Notes: generated by a model from the sequence alone, not told the origin. A stretch of 64,000 nucleotides of DNA from Tetrapyrgos nigripes (GCA_013368315.1 JAACJM010000083.1:62001-126000); one strand, 5' to 3'; numbered from the stretch's first letter, positions 10,871 to 23,533 are shown. Program-made: numbers and translations.

Positions 10871-11099
10871 CTTAGTATTACATACCCAAAGCCATTGTGA
10901 AAGATGTAGGCAGACTATTTGACGAGTTCCGAGCAATGAAAGTACATACTAAGTGAGCAATCCTGGAGCTTGAGCATCAACAGTCAGGGTTCAGCCATCA
11001 TTCCCTGAAAGAATCAGCCTCAAGGTAACACTTAATCCTGACACATAAACCTGACTGGCTGACAAATCCATTGTCAACACCCACTCCCACCTCAGTGCC

Positions 11100-12399
11100 A
11101 CTCATCCAGCATGTTGACACCAGACTACAGCGAGTTTGACAATGGACAAGAAGATGAAAATGATCTACCAGCATTAGTATTGCCCGATTCAACCACCACA
11201 AGAAGTACAGATCTGCTACTATTGCTGAGCTACATGCTTATCTTGATGCTGATCTGTGGGTATTTGCACAAAGTAATCCACCATTTTGGTCTCTAGTGTG
11301 TCCTCAATAATTTTATCATTTGTTTCATGACTGTACTCATTCATCTTATTAGTTCCAGAAGCATGTCACAAATGAGCGATCTGCATTGGTTGATCAAGTC
11401 CATGATGAGGTTCAACGCATCTTTGAGGAACTTGATCTTCTGAAATGCATTGAGACAGCAAAGTTCGGCTCTGGGCATTAAGTGTCACTCACACTCCAAT
11501 TCCTCACTGGTGGCTTGACCATGATCTACCCACTGATCCTCTTTGCTAATCAAGACATGTCAAACACTGATGGAGTATTTATGAATGAATTTCAACCTCA
11601 GGATTCAGGCATCAGTAACTCATTTTCTGACCTATTTTGCAATGCAGATGATTTGCACTGTTCTCTTTGGCTCCAACTCTCTTGTAACTAAACCAAAAGA
11701 CTTCATTTATGGCCCTGGCTTGATTGGAATGCTATGGGGTCTTAATGAAGTGAATGGTTCAATGATAGCTTGGTCTGGAGTCATGGTGCACACTAATTTC
11801 AGTCTTTTTTTATTGTGCACTAGTGCTATTACTTATAAATCATACATCCATTGCAGACAATGTTTGTCCTTTCACTTGATCAAGCATTTTCAGAAACTGG
11901 TGCCACATCAAAACTGAAATATCACAAAAACTTCTTCAAATACCAGCAGACAATCACTCTCAGTCACCTTGAAGGTACTGAGTGGGCCAACAAGCTTTTC
12001 CTCTTTTACAACCAGTGTGTTTTTGCGGGGTGTTCAGGTGTGGATGATGGTCAAGGGACTTTGGGTGAGGTTGATGAAGTAGCAGACATGATGGCTTGTT
12101 TGCATGTGACAGGTGGAAGCACTGGTGCTGGCTTTACCATGGTCATTTCTGCCCAGATCACTACCACTTTGCCCATCCCAGGACCTGTCGCACTCATTGA
12201 GTCTGCACCCGCTGTTGCACCTGCCCAAATTGAGCCTGACAATTGTGAGAACATGCCTGCAGAGACAGTCACTCCAGAAAATACAACCACAACCTGCCCT
12301 CACCCTTGCTTGAAAACTCCTTCTAACAATGCTCCACCACCAATGACTTGTCACAACACATGTATTGGAGGCAAAAAGGGCGGTACCAGGAACAATTGA
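11100..12399 (+). pseudogene. Fragments of a transposon-associated ORF
   Basis: Collinear plus-strand fragments follow the Plavaka-like transposase. One frame near 11150-11290 reads RSATIAELHAYLDADLWVF. A longer open frame (11851-12399, 182 codons) contains LSHLEGTEWANKLFLFYNQ followed by a threonine-, proline- and alanine-rich tail ending GGKKGGTRNN. Proteins with a short helical head and a low-complexity tail often accompany these transposases, but I cannot name the family. Stops separate the pieces, so it is probably dead. Confidence 0.35.
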
Positions 12400-13656
12400 T
12401 GTATTGATCGCTGAAATGTAGTACTGTGGATTATATATTTCACAATGATCTTCTACCTATATAGTCTACAATGACACTGCATGTTTGTACATATGAAATT
12501 ACATTGGATGTGGATAAGAGAAGAGAAATAAGTATCAAATTCTTGCTGGTAAGAGAGACACAGTGCTCACAGCCTATAGAGTGTGGACTGTAAGTACCTC
12601 AAACACTTTATAAACTTTGGCGCCTTTTCATTAAACCTTTTTTGGAAATGATTTCCCTTTTAAGAAAAATATTTGTTGTTATTTGGCTTTGGCTTTACAG
12701 GTGCACTGATCACACATCACCGCTTATTTCCTTACCTCCATGTTGTGCATCCACTTTCATAGGAGCTCTCACTAATGTTTCGGCATCTTCTCCTTACCTC
12801 TACGTCGTGCTCCCACCTTCCTAGGAGCTCTGATCTGCATTTCTACTCCCCCAAGTCTTACTATCAAGTAGCTTGGCATTTTGCAGTATGACTATCGTGT
12901 CACAGTGCTTACAGATCTGCTCCCAGATTGGGTCTTCATCTCATGTTGGTGCGTCTGAACTTATTATTCCAACTGTGTGGTTGTAATATAATTACTTTCT
13001 AGGTCTCTTTTTGTTTACAAACTAGGTGTGCAATTGAAGCCTCGCTGTTAAGCACTATACTCCTTGATCCATGGCATTCCGGAACTTCTACAAAGGCGAC
13101 CGTTGTCTGTACCCCTCCTCCTGTAACTCCTCCTTAACTTTTAATTTCTTCTCTCTTCTTCGCTGCCTTCACTTCCCGATGCTCTTTCTCCTTTGGCATG
13201 ACTCAGTCGTGACCTCAACCTTGACTGAGTCAAGGATGTTTTGGTGACTTGGTCAGCACCTTTGTCCACTGATCTGGCCAGTCGAACTAGGGGCCAACTC
13301 CTCTGTGAGTCTGCGTGCCCCTTAAGTGAACTGTCCATTCAAGCGACAATGGTTAATCCTCCCTATTTTTCCTTTTGGGTTAGACTGCTCTGCTGACTCT
13401 ACCAGACTCGATGATTTGGTTGCTCACACCAACCTGAGCGGACAACTGGATCTCAGATCCTAATCCTGTCACATGTTGCCTGGGATCCACTCGCCTTTCC
13501 ATCCTTCCTTTCCCCTGTATGTGTATGTTATTATTATTTCAATCTACCTGTTTGACGCTTATCAATATTGCTGCTCACCCTTCCTGCTTGTTCTGAGGTG
13601 TTGTTCAGCCTTTATAGACCCTCCTGCTCACGTTGGGCTCCTGTTTTTTCACCAGT
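12400..13656. other. Gene-free stretch left of the LTR retrotransposon
   Basis: No gene is supported. It holds an imperfect two-copy direct repeat with a period of about 62 bases near 12720-12835, both copies containing CCTTACCTC and ending AGGAGCTCT. It is pyrimidine-rich on the plus strand. It was one continuous stretch with 21470 onward before the retrotransposon inserted. Confidence 0.5.
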
Positions 13657-13661
13657 GCGTT
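13657..13661. repeat. Target-site duplication of the gypsy element (GCGTT), left
   Basis: Five bases identical to 21465-21469, directly outside the two LTRs, as expected for a Ty3/gypsy integrase. Confidence 0.85.
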
Positions 13662-14076
13662 TGTCATGAATCGCCACTCTCCCCTATTTATTTCTTAACT
13701 CCATGGACTACTATTCATTTCTTTCATCATCATTTTCCTTGTCTACAGTTACCATCACTTGATCTGACATGTACATCACTTATCTCCTCCGATTCCTATC
13801 TCCAATCTTTATCTCCATGGACATTCTCACTTATTCACTTACTCTTTATTTATTTCCTTCACATATATACCAACGGGCTTGTAGTTAGTTCTTTAGTCTG
13901 TTCACTTCATCTCCACTCTGCTCTCAGTACAGTGCAGTGTCGAGCATAGTCAGCTACTCATTCCTCTCTTGTCTCTATTATCTCTTTATACCTCTCTCGC
14001 CTCTTGTATCTTGTCAATCTATCTTGTTCATCGTGTGACTTGGGTGGTTAACTGCTAAGTGACAACGTTCTTGACA
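13662..14076 (+). repeat. 5' LTR of Ty3/gypsy chromovirus
   Basis: 415 bases, starting TGTCATGAAT and ending TTCTTGACA. It matches 21050-21464 over its full length. I count 10 differences, all transitions, so about 97.6 percent identity. Confidence 0.95.
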
Positions 14077-15269
14077 CTTGAACAGACTCTCTTACACCCA
14101 CCTCACAAACAGAACCCGCAACCACTACAAACTCTTCCGTATTACCAGACTTTCCTATTTCCCCTATGGTGCCCCCAAGCCCATCAACACTACAGGTTGG
14201 CAGGCGTGAACAATCTCAAGGAGTTGTTGCACGAGGTCATCTTTCGTCTACACAGTTTCGAGACATAAAACCAGACTTGCCGATTCGAGTAGGGTGGTTG
14301 ACTGACTCTGTAATTAAAATCCCAATCATACACACTGGCTCTCAACTTTGAACCATTTCTCGACAACCTACGAGTTCGACCCCCACCCAAATACTGCTAT
14401 AAGATCAAGGCTTCAGACAGCTTCGAAGACTACTTGCAACAAGTTAAAAACTCAGTACAAAAACACGCCATCGCACTCAATAACCACTGGATCAGACTAA
14501 ACAAGAGAACATGGGCCAAAGGTGAAGTAACCATCTTTGAATACCTCTGAATAAAGATATCCCCTGAAAATGTGTCCCCACGTTACGTGGCAGTTATAGA
14601 CACTTGCTACTTCGTTCGACTCGGAGACGCCTCTATTCCTCGTTGGTTCAGTCACAACAACTACAAAGACAGTGACATCTTAGAACACTGTCAAGAAGAA
14701 TGTGAAAGGTACTACCAAACTCAAATCCCAGAATAAACGACTATTATCGACAAGGATTTCATTGGGAAGACGTACCCATCGACCAGTGGGAACACCTATT
14801 CTCGGAAACTGAAGAGTGGCACTAGTGTATGTCTGGAAGCGGAAATCCTAGAACCCAATCATGATCACGCACTGCATCCCGAATTCCCAGTCGTACCTCC
14901 TCACCTATCACCCTTGCCTGTATCCATCGACCCCACGCATACCACCCCCAACGACAGAAAGACTACCACATTTCGGCTAACCACCAGTGGGACAACTGTC
15001 AAAACAATCTGTGTCCAAACTGACTCTCTATACACAATCGAGTCCTCACTCAGACAGAACTAGGATACGGTCTAGAACCCATACAATCATCTGGACAACA
15101 CAAGGTACCAGAACCTACTCCCGAATCAGAACGTCCACTCTCCCCTGTTGAACCACAAAGTCCCCTTAGGAGGTCTCCATCCGACAGTACACCCAGTGCT
15201 ATCCAAGAACCCATATCCATTTCTCCCCATCAAATAATTGATCTTCAGAACATCCTCTCTAACCTTGGA
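14077..15269 (+). other. Retrotransposon leader and upstream gag-like region
   Basis: Open segments occur in more than one plus-strand frame (for example from about 14350: SFEDYLQQVKNSVQKHAIAL, FVRLGDASIPRWF). They resemble coding sequence broken by stops, including one TGA and one TAA. They may be the original gag N-terminus or a separate leader ORF. I cannot assign a single frame. Confidence 0.4.
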
Positions 15270-16436
15270 ATGTTGGAACACAACGAACCTGCCTCAGCTA
15301 CTGCTGCTGCAGGAGGAACAAACAGACCCCCCGCTGACACCGATATCCTCTCTGACGATGACCAACTCCCAAATAAAACCACAAAGGAAAGAGGATTGAA
15401 ACTGGACAAGTTTACAGGAGAACGAAATTTGGTAAAGGACTGGTTAGCCGAGTTCAACAACTACGTCCAACTTAACGAAGGAGTATACCCCACAGAAAAC
15501 GAGAAGATAGCATTATTTCTCACACTCTTCATGGGAGAAAGAGCGGGGCGATGGGCTCACAATATGATGGCGAAAATCTATGAAGAAGACAATAATTTCA
15601 GTGATAGCGACAAAGAGTATTGGAGCACCGATGAAGACTTGTCACCAGGGTCAAAGAAGAAAAAGAAGTGGACATTGTGAGAAGTAAAACAACAATTCCT
15701 ACATGACTTCAAACCAACGTCCTGAAAAACGCAAGCACAAGCAAGGATAGAGGTCATAAGGATGGAAGGGACATTGGCAGATATAGATAAGTACAATTCC
15801 GAATTCGAGTTATACACAAAGGATACTGGCTATAACAACGAAGGTTTAATGAAGTACTATCGAAAAGGACTCCCAAAAGGACTGGCAGACCGAATTTCCT
15901 ACCTACAACCCCAACCCAAGAACCTCGAAACTCTACAAAGGGCCGCGGTTAAACAACATATGATTTGGGTAGAAAGGCAGACCGAGAAGGCTCTATGGAG
16001 TAAACAACGAGGGGATGGAGAGTGACAGACCAAAGGATCACAGAAGACAGGAGGGAGTCAAATGAGAAGCATGGAAGTAAATGCCTTCCAGAACAATAAC
16101 CCAGGTGCATCCCCAAAAGTTAAATATCCGCCTAAACTGACAAATGAGGAAAGAGAAAGAATGAAAAAAGAGGGACAATGCTTTGGTTGTCGTGGCCTAG
16201 GACATACTACATTCAACTGTCCTATGTTCCCCAGATCCAGCACGAGCAATTTAGACAATACGACCTGGAAACCTTCGATCAAGACAGCTACTACCGAAGC
16301 ATCACCCTCTGGAACAAATCCCACCATGAAGGAAATTGCTGAAGAATTCACTGCCAAGGTCAGGGCGCTATCTGGGGAAGAAAGGGAGAAGGCAGTGGGT
16401 TACTTGAAGGACCTTGTTACAGAATCGGATTTTTGA
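15270..16436 (+). pseudogene. gag: gag of the chromovirus
   Basis: Capsid-nucleocapsid polyprotein in one frame from 15270 to the TGA at 16434. The capsid part contains LKLDKFTGERNLVKDWLAEF, ALFLTLFMGERAGRW and YNSEFELYTKDTGYN. The nucleocapsid zinc knuckle is CFGCRGLGHTTFNC (about 16180-16220). Three in-frame TGA codons (15678, 15723, 16023) interrupt it, with no TAA, TAG or frameshift. The original start may lie further upstream. The gag stop overlaps the pol frame at a run of five T residues, so expression of pol would need a -1 shift there. Confidence 0.85.
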
Positions 16437-19400
16437 ATACCTCCCCTGTCACATCGTCAGGCAGAGGAATGTGGACATATATACCAGTAAAAAATAGGCA
16501 ATACACGAGCCTTATACCCTTTTGTAAGCCACAATTCCCATCTAAGCTAAAAATCACGGCAATCACTCAGAATCAACAGATTTCCTCGATAGAACTAGAA
16601 ACAGAATTAATCGGTAAAATAACTGGACGAAAAATCGACGCAATCGCTTTACTGGACAGCGGAGCAGAAGGAGTTATTATCAACAACGCTTTCGCTCAAA
16701 AACATCACCTGAATCGAATCCCCATAGAGAAACCCTTCCCAGTACAAAACGTTGACGGATCCGAAAATGTTATGGGATGGGTGACACACTACACCATCCA
16801 AAAGTTATGAATCTATACACAAGATCGAAAATCGTATCACGAGGAAACATCCAAATTTTATATTATGGACATCGGTAAACACAATATCATTCTAGGAACC
16901 AACTGGCTAGAACACCACAACCCAGAAATCAACTGGGTGACCTCAGAAGTTAACTTGATGTGCTGTAACGACACCTGTGTGTTGGAGAATCCACCAGTTA
17001 AAATCAGAGCTAAGTCGAATATACATCCCATGAAACCAAGACAACCTGAAGTAGTTGATCCTAGAACATATCATCGGGAATACCAAGTGTTATACAAAGA
17101 ACCTACAGGACCCTATAAGCCAGTAGCACAGTCGAAGGTAGCAGGACAACGACGAAGATCACGGCCTCAGAACACTCGCTCGAAATCAATTGAATTAGGA
17201 GCACTGTTATCCTCAGAAGATACAACCGGACAATGGGAAGTTCCACACCAATGGAGCAAACTCGCCATGGAATATATCAACATTCTGGAAAATCAAGACG
17301 AAGAGTCATCAGGAACCAAGCTGAGTATCCAAGCAGCTTTTACAAAAGCACAACAAATCGCTGAAAACAAACCGACAACAGACCAGTCGACATCACTGGA
17401 AGACCGAATCCCCAAACAATATCACAATTACTTGTCGGTATTCGATAAAGAGACCTCAGAACGTTTACCCCAACGAAGCAGTTGGGACCACGCAATCGAA
17501 CTATGAGAAGACTTTCAACCACGAACATGCAAAACATATCCTCTATCACCAAACAAACAAACTGAGTTAGACTCTTTCCTAGACGAAAATCTCAAAAAGG
17601 GATACATTAAACCATTGAAGTCACCCATGGCAAGTCCCTTCTTCTTTGTCAAGAAAAAGGATGGAAAACTACAACCCGTACAGGACTACAGGGAGCTGAA
17701 TAAGGGCACCATAAAGAACACTTATCCCTTACCACTTATCCCAGAATTGATCGACAAACTCAAAAACGCACACATATTCTCCAAAATCGACCTCTGATGG
17801 GGATATAACAATGTCCAGATCAAGGAAGGGGACGAATGGAAAGCCACCTTCAAGACCAATCGAGGACTTTTTGAACTGACGGTCATGTTCTTTGGACTTA
17901 TGAATTCACCTGCCACCTTCCAAGCAATGATGAATACAATCTTTAAGGATCTTATTGATCAAGGGAAGGTCATTATTTATATGGATGACATTCTTATATT
18001 CACCCATGATTTATCAGAACACCGTGAACTTGTACGAAAGGTGTTACAATGCTTATGGGACAACGACTTATATGCAAAGCCAGAGAAGTGCATTTTCGAA
18101 ACAGATAAGGTCGACTTCCTGGGCCTTATCGTCTCCCACGACACCTTAGCAATGGACCCTGCTAAAGTAGCAGGAGTAGTCGATTGGCCAACCCCAAAAA
18201 CGGTAAAAGAAGTACAAGCATTCCTAGGATTCGGAAATTTCTACAGACGGTTCATCAAAGATTTTTCAAAAATCGCACAACCACTGTTCAACCTAACCAA
18301 AAAGGATAATCAGTGGAGTTGGGGGACAGCAGCAGAGGAAGCTTTTCAATCCCTCAAGGCAGCCTTCACCTCCAGACCAGTCCTACTGATGCCCGATCAT
18401 ACCAAACCATATCGGGTAGAAGTTGACGCATCAGAATATGCAACAGGGGGAATACTCATGCAAACTGGAGATGATAATCGATGGCATCCAGTGGCCTACA
18501 TCTCCAAGTTGCTCTCCAAGACTGAACAAAACTACGATATCCACGACAAGGAGTTACTTGTGATCATACGGGCATTAGAAGCATGGCAACATTATTTGGA
18601 AGGAGCCCCACACTCCATTGAAATCTTGACTGATCATCACAACCTGACATACTTCCAAACGGCTCAGAAACTTAGCTGACGACAGGCACGATGGGCGCTG
18701 TTCCTGACACGATTTGAGTTCTCCCTAATTCATAAACCGGGAAGCCTTAACAAAGCTGATCCGTTATCCAGATGACTAGATCATCGAATTGGAATAGAAA
18801 ACGACAATGCCAATAGAGTCCTACTCGACCCCAAGTTCTTCCGTATCCAAGCAACCAGACAAGGAACCATAACTGCCATAGGAGACATGGAACTACAGCG
18901 AAGGATCAAAGAGTCCCCCAAAAGGGACCTTGAAGTAGTAAGTGCCCTCGATGTCATCCTACAAAACGGACCACGGTCTTTGGTAAAAAATCTACAGGAA
19001 TGGAACTATGAGGACGGGATCATATTGTTCTGCGGAAAAATATATGTCCCAGCCGACAACAATCTCCGATGGGACATCGTAAAATTACACCACGACTCCC
19101 TAGCGATGGGACACCCTGGAAGATACAAGACTTACGAACTAGTCAGCAGAGAATTCTGGTGGCCAGGTATGTTGGTATTTGTCAGAGACTACATCAACGG
19201 TTGTGCCAAATGTCAACTAACGAAACCCAACAATAACCCAATCCAGATCCCCTTGATACCCACCGAAATTCCAGAACGACCCTTCGGAACTATCACAACC
19301 AACTTCATCACGGATCTCCCTGAATGTAAAGGGTTCAATGCAGTACATGTTGTCATTGACAGGTCAACCAAAACCGTCATCATATCGCCGTGCACAAAAA

Positions 19401-20398
19401 CAATTGACAGCGACGGCACAGTTAACCTCCTGCTTGACCACACATGGCGACGATATGGACTGTGGGATAAAATGACCTCTGACTGAGGACCACAGTTTGC
19501 TAGCAAAGTCATGGCCGCGATCCACGAGAAGCTCGGAGTAAAATCAGCCCTGAGCACAGCCTATCACCTGCAGACAGACAGAGAATTGGAGTGATACAGC
19601 CAAGAGCTAGAGCAATTCTTACGGGTCTTCTGCAATTACCGACAGGAAGACTGGGTAGACTACATACCATATGCGGAGTTCAGCCATAACACAAGAGTTC
19701 ACTCAGCAACCGGGAAATCACCATTCGAACTCCTACACAGATATCAACCGCGATTCTTTCCAGCGTTCAACCCGACATCTAACTTACCAACAGTCGAAGA
19801 ACGACTCGAAAATCTTAACTGACTCAGAGATGAGCTTAAGGCCAGTCTATCTTCAGCAGCAGAAATCATGAAGACTCAGCATGGGAACCACTCTATACCA
19901 TGGATGGGGTACAAAGTTGGGGATAGAGTGTTACTCGATGGAAAAAATCTAAAAACAACGAGACCAAAAGCTAAGTTGTCTGATCGTCGTCATGGACCAT
20001 TCGAAATCATTGAGAAAATCAGTGAGGTCAACTACAAGTTGAAATTACTGAAGACTTGGCAAATACACCCTGTCTTTCACGCATCATTACTGTCACCATA
20101 CGTTGAGACGGACGCACATGGGCCAAACTACCCTGAACCACCCGCAGAGCTACTAGATGCAGATGAAGAATACGATGTAGAAAAAATACTGGACTCGAAG
20201 CCCACCAGGAATAGAAAGGGGAGTCAATACCTGATCAAATGGTTGGACTACCCTGACTCTGAGAACTCTTGGGTTCCCACGTCCAACCTGTCAAACATAA
20301 TGGACAGGAACATCCACAGGCGTATCGACACAAGTAGACAGTGTTTACTGTCAAATGTTAGCAAGGTCAGGTCCCCGTCTGATCAGAGAACGTCTTAA
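16433..20398 (+). pseudogene. pol: pol of the chromovirus (protease, RT, RNase H, integrase, chromodomain)
   Basis: One frame of 1,322 codons. Protease: LLDSGAEG (about 16650). Reverse transcriptase: [20 protein letters not shown] (about 17630), FFGLMNSPATFQ and the catalytic YMDD at 17978-17989. RNase H: VEVDASEYATGG (about 18420), HDKELLVIIRALEAW and TDHHNL. Integrase: the HHCC zinc site LHHDSLAMGHPG...CAKCQ (about 19085-19215), then the core with VVIDRSTK, SD-GPQFASKVM and FELLHRYQP. Chromodomain: YLIKWLDYPDSENSWVPTSN (about 20225-20290). Eight TGA codons break the frame (16808, 17504, 17795, 18677, 18773, 19484, 19592, 19820). Most sit where relatives have Arg. No other stop and no frameshift is present. 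Confidence 0.93.
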
Positions 20399-21049
20399 AA
20401 GGCCACCTTCCAGCAGCAAATCAAAAACAAAAACCCATTCCACATTCCAAACAGCAGCACTGCTATCACCTCCCAAATCCTTCGATATCAGCGACCAAAT
20501 GTCCGCCACTACCACCACCGTCCTCACAACCGACACCCAGACAGCGACCACCACGGAGTTGTGGCAACCTGAGTGGTGGCAACTATCCAACGGACGACAT
20601 TGTACTTACGGACGACGCTCTGGACGACGGTGTTGACTCCCTACGGGACACGTGGGAGAACACAACGGGGTCAAACAGTGTGCATGGGGAGGAGAAGATG
20701 GAGGGACTCGATGCAGATTGGGACAGGGACATCGGGCTAGATGTGTAGCTCAACAGACATCTCTCCGGGTGGAACACAGGGGAAACATTGGATGGGGGGA
20801 CAGAACAATATGGGGGGCACACATCGTTCCACAAGATGACGACGGATGGACCCAACCGGGCTGGCAGTCTGATCCATTGGTCTGGGGGTCAGAAACCAAC
20901 CTGACCGGATGGGGAGATGTCGCGGAGCAGGAACCCGAATCATGGCCAGACGAATCAGAGTTAACACAAAAACTCTGTGTCAGTTGGAGAAGGTATTACA
21001 TTAATTGGCGAACGAGCTCCGGTGTAAGCTCGTCATAAGAAGGGGGTAG
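20399..21049 (+). other. 3' untranslated part of the chromovirus with polypurine tract
   Basis: It follows the pol stop (TAA at 20396-20398). A second frame is open across 20355-20636 (Ser/Thr-rich) but has no recognised domain. The last bases AAGAAGGGGGTAG are the polypurine tract used to prime second-strand synthesis. Confidence 0.6.
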
Positions 21050-21464
21050 TGTCACGAATTGCCACTCTCCCCTATTTATTTCTTAACTCCACGGACTACT
21101 ATTCATTTCTTTCATCATCATTTTCCTTGTCTACGGTTACCATCACTTGATCTGACATGTACATCACTTATCTCCTCCGATTCCTATCTCTGATCTTTAT
21201 CTCCATGGACATTCTCACTTATTCACTTACTCTTTATTTATTTCCTTCACATATATACCAACAGGCTTGTAGTTAGTTCTTTAGTCTGTTCACTTCGTCT
21301 CCACTCTGCTCTCAGTACAGTGCAGTGTCAAGCATAGTCAGCTACTCGTTCCTCTCTTGTCTCTATTATCTCTTTATACCTCTCTCGCCTCTTGTATCTT
21401 GTCAATCTATCTTGTTCATCGTGTGACTTGGGTGGTTAACTGCTAAGTGACAACGTTCTTGACA
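21050..21464 (+). repeat. 3' LTR of Ty3/gypsy chromovirus
   Basis: 415 bases, starting TGTCACGAAT and ending TTCTTGACA, followed by the target duplication GCGTT. Confidence 0.95.
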
Positions 21465-21469
21465 GCGTT

Positions 21470-22239
21470 CTTCTCTCCTTTGCAGTCAATGACCTGTTTA
21501 TAACGTCCCTCTGTCAGTAGTCTCTGACACTAGCATGCTCTGTATCTGTTGTTCTAAGCCGGGTTCTATTTGGGTGTACCTTCATGAGTATCTTGGTTAC
21601 AGCTGTGTTTTTGTGTTACTTTACATGGAAACTGACATGGTCAAAGCTTTTGTTGTGACTCCCTAATTTCTTTATAGTAGTGTTTGCACACAGTCCACGC
21701 CGTTGCTGTTCAATACAGGAACTATCTACCACTGTCATTCTCAATCAGATATAATAAACATATTTCATACTTTATACCACTGACTGATTGATCCGCCTTC
21801 AACAAGGATGCCTCCTATTTCCTGGACAATTTTTATTCTCCATATTGCCACTTTTCTTTTCTTTCTGGGTAAAACTGTTCTGAGCTTCATTCACATTGCC
21901 ACCAACGAACTCAACCCTCTCCTCACAATGTTCTCAGTTTTCTCATTAGAGAGTGACGAACCTCAAGTGTTCTTCACAGCTTCAACGTTCATTTGATTAC
22001 TTATGTTTTGTTTCTATGTTCTCACCTTCACGTTGTCTGCAGCTTGGCGCAGCAACAGACTGAAGACTTCCTCTGTCGAAATATGCAAGGAAGCAGCTAT
22101 GGTGCTCCCAGCCAATTACAGCCTCCTGTGGCCACACCTGTCCTTGTTTTACATCCAGAACCTGCCAACCATTTTGCCAGTGACATAGGATCACAACACA
22201 TGTGCATCCCTCTTATTTTCGCTCTGTTATTTCTTTCTC
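21470..22239. other. Stretch between the chromovirus and the Helitron N-terminal exons
   Basis: Several short plus-strand open frames lie here (for example 21808-21996, hydrophobic). They could be early exons or 5' sequence of the Helitron gene. None has a motif I can use, so no gene is called. Confidence 0.4.
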
Positions 22240-23533
22240 ATGACGAACTGCAGATCATTCTCCTCCTTCACTCACTCCCGTTGGCACCGCACCCATAATT
22301 TGGCTCTGCAGACAGAGTTAAACTCTACTCCTTCACTACCTGCTGCGTCAAAATTGGAAAGTGCTGCTGTTCCTACATCCTTGCAGATGCCATGGTGGCA
22401 CAAGGTCAATAAACTGAACAATGGCCAAACTGTCTGCCCTTTCACACTGGAATGGTCCAAGAGATGTTCGATTTGCCATGTCAAGGTTAGTAGTCATTCA
22501 TCCTGACTGTCTTTTCTGTCTCTGAGCCTGTCCTCCTTAGTTTTTGTCTAGTGAACGTAGTCTCAATGACAAGTGCTTCATTTGTGGACCAAATGGCTTG
22601 CACCTCCTCCCTACTTTGCCTGAATACCCTCCAGAATGGTCGTCTATCACCTCAAACAAAAAGGCTGGACCTCTGTCCCGCAAGCTCAACAACATCTTCT
22701 CCCTCACTGCACTCGGCATTCATGACAGTGATTTCATGACGTTTGAAGATGGCATTTCTTCCGTTACACTCAATGGAGGACGAACTTACCACCAGCTGAT
22801 ACCTGGTGATGAGGGTGATTATGCTTTACGTTGATTTATACACGATCAGTCAATGTTTGCCAAACATGGGGCAGAGCAAGGAATTCCCGCCGGCTGGATT
22901 GATGCTATTCTTCGTGGCCTTTGTCGTGTCAATCCTTTCTTACCCCACTTGCAGTCCCTTTCCAACCATCAGCACCACAGCACAGTTGACCTTGCACTCC
23001 ATCTCGATCTACCTAATTCAGTAACTGGGGATGAGGTTGCTGCTATTATTTCGTTTGCCCCTGCTGCTAAGCCAACTCGTCGCAAAGTTGTCATACTTCC
23101 AAGGGGCAATGGGTCTCAACATTGCTTCCTGGATATCCTATCACCTTTTGTTGAGCCTCTGCACTACCTCCTCCTCTTGCCTTTCGGGACTCTTGGCTGG
23201 TCAATGGAAAGGCGCACTCTGCTGTCACCTAGTAGCCAGATGTGTCACTATCGAACCCAATACTTCATGAATGCTGCTGCCATGAGTACCTTCTCACGCT
23301 TAACAGGTATGGTTTTCACTGTTTACCTTGCCCACACAGCTGATTTCATCCTAGGTGAATGGTTGGTCGATGTCTGGAGTGTAGTTGAGGAAGCCCGACT
23401 GACTTACATCTGCCTGAACCAACACTCCGTTGACAGTGAAACTGAGGAGAGCTCCCAGGACGCTGATGGCATGGACAGCTATGAAGGGGACAACAACTCA
23501 GTGCCAGTTGATGACATCTGCCTGCCTGCATCC
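22240..23533 (+). pseudogene. Helitron replicase/helicase, N-terminal part
   Basis: The N-terminal region of a basidiomycete Helitron protein. It shows a zinc-binding region VCPFTLEWSKRCSICHV (about 22430-22485), then across a short intron KCFICGPNGLHLLPTLP, then GRTYHQLIPGD, GIPAGWIDAILRGLCRVNPF and, near the end, FSRLTGMVFTVYL. The frame runs to ICLPAS at 23533 and is cut there by the KDZ transposon. It resumes at 36403-36410 with FIHSPSW, in frame once the insert and one copy of the 7-base duplication are discounted. A stop at 22832 and a frame change near 22850 show decay or an intron. Helitrons replicate by rolling circle using the HUH Rep domain found in the second part. Confidence 0.8.
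23527..23533. repeat. Target-site duplication of the KDZ element (TGCATCC), left
   Basis: Seven bases identical to 36403-36409. An eighth base differs. They flank the inverted repeats of the 12.9-kb element. Confidence 0.8.

Larger units (their letters stand above)
13662..21464 (+). mobile_element. Complete Ty3/gypsy chromovirus (7.8 kb)
   Basis: Two 415-base LTRs, a 5-base target duplication GCGTT, a purine-rich tract AAGAAGGGGGTAG directly before the 3' LTR, gag (15270-16436) and pol (16433-20398). The pol order protease, reverse transcriptase, RNase H, integrase, chromodomain places it in the chromovirus branch. It is structurally complete, but both genes carry in-frame TGA codons (3 in gag, 8 in pol). 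No obvious tRNA primer site follows the 5' LTR: the bases after it read CTTGAACAGACTC. Confidence 0.95.

Noticed and set aside
15678..20398. Stop-codon recoding (TGA as sense) in the retrotransposon
   Set aside because: Host genes in the window terminate with TGA, including SKI8, GLE1 and the PLC-like gene, so the standard code applies and the codons are decay.
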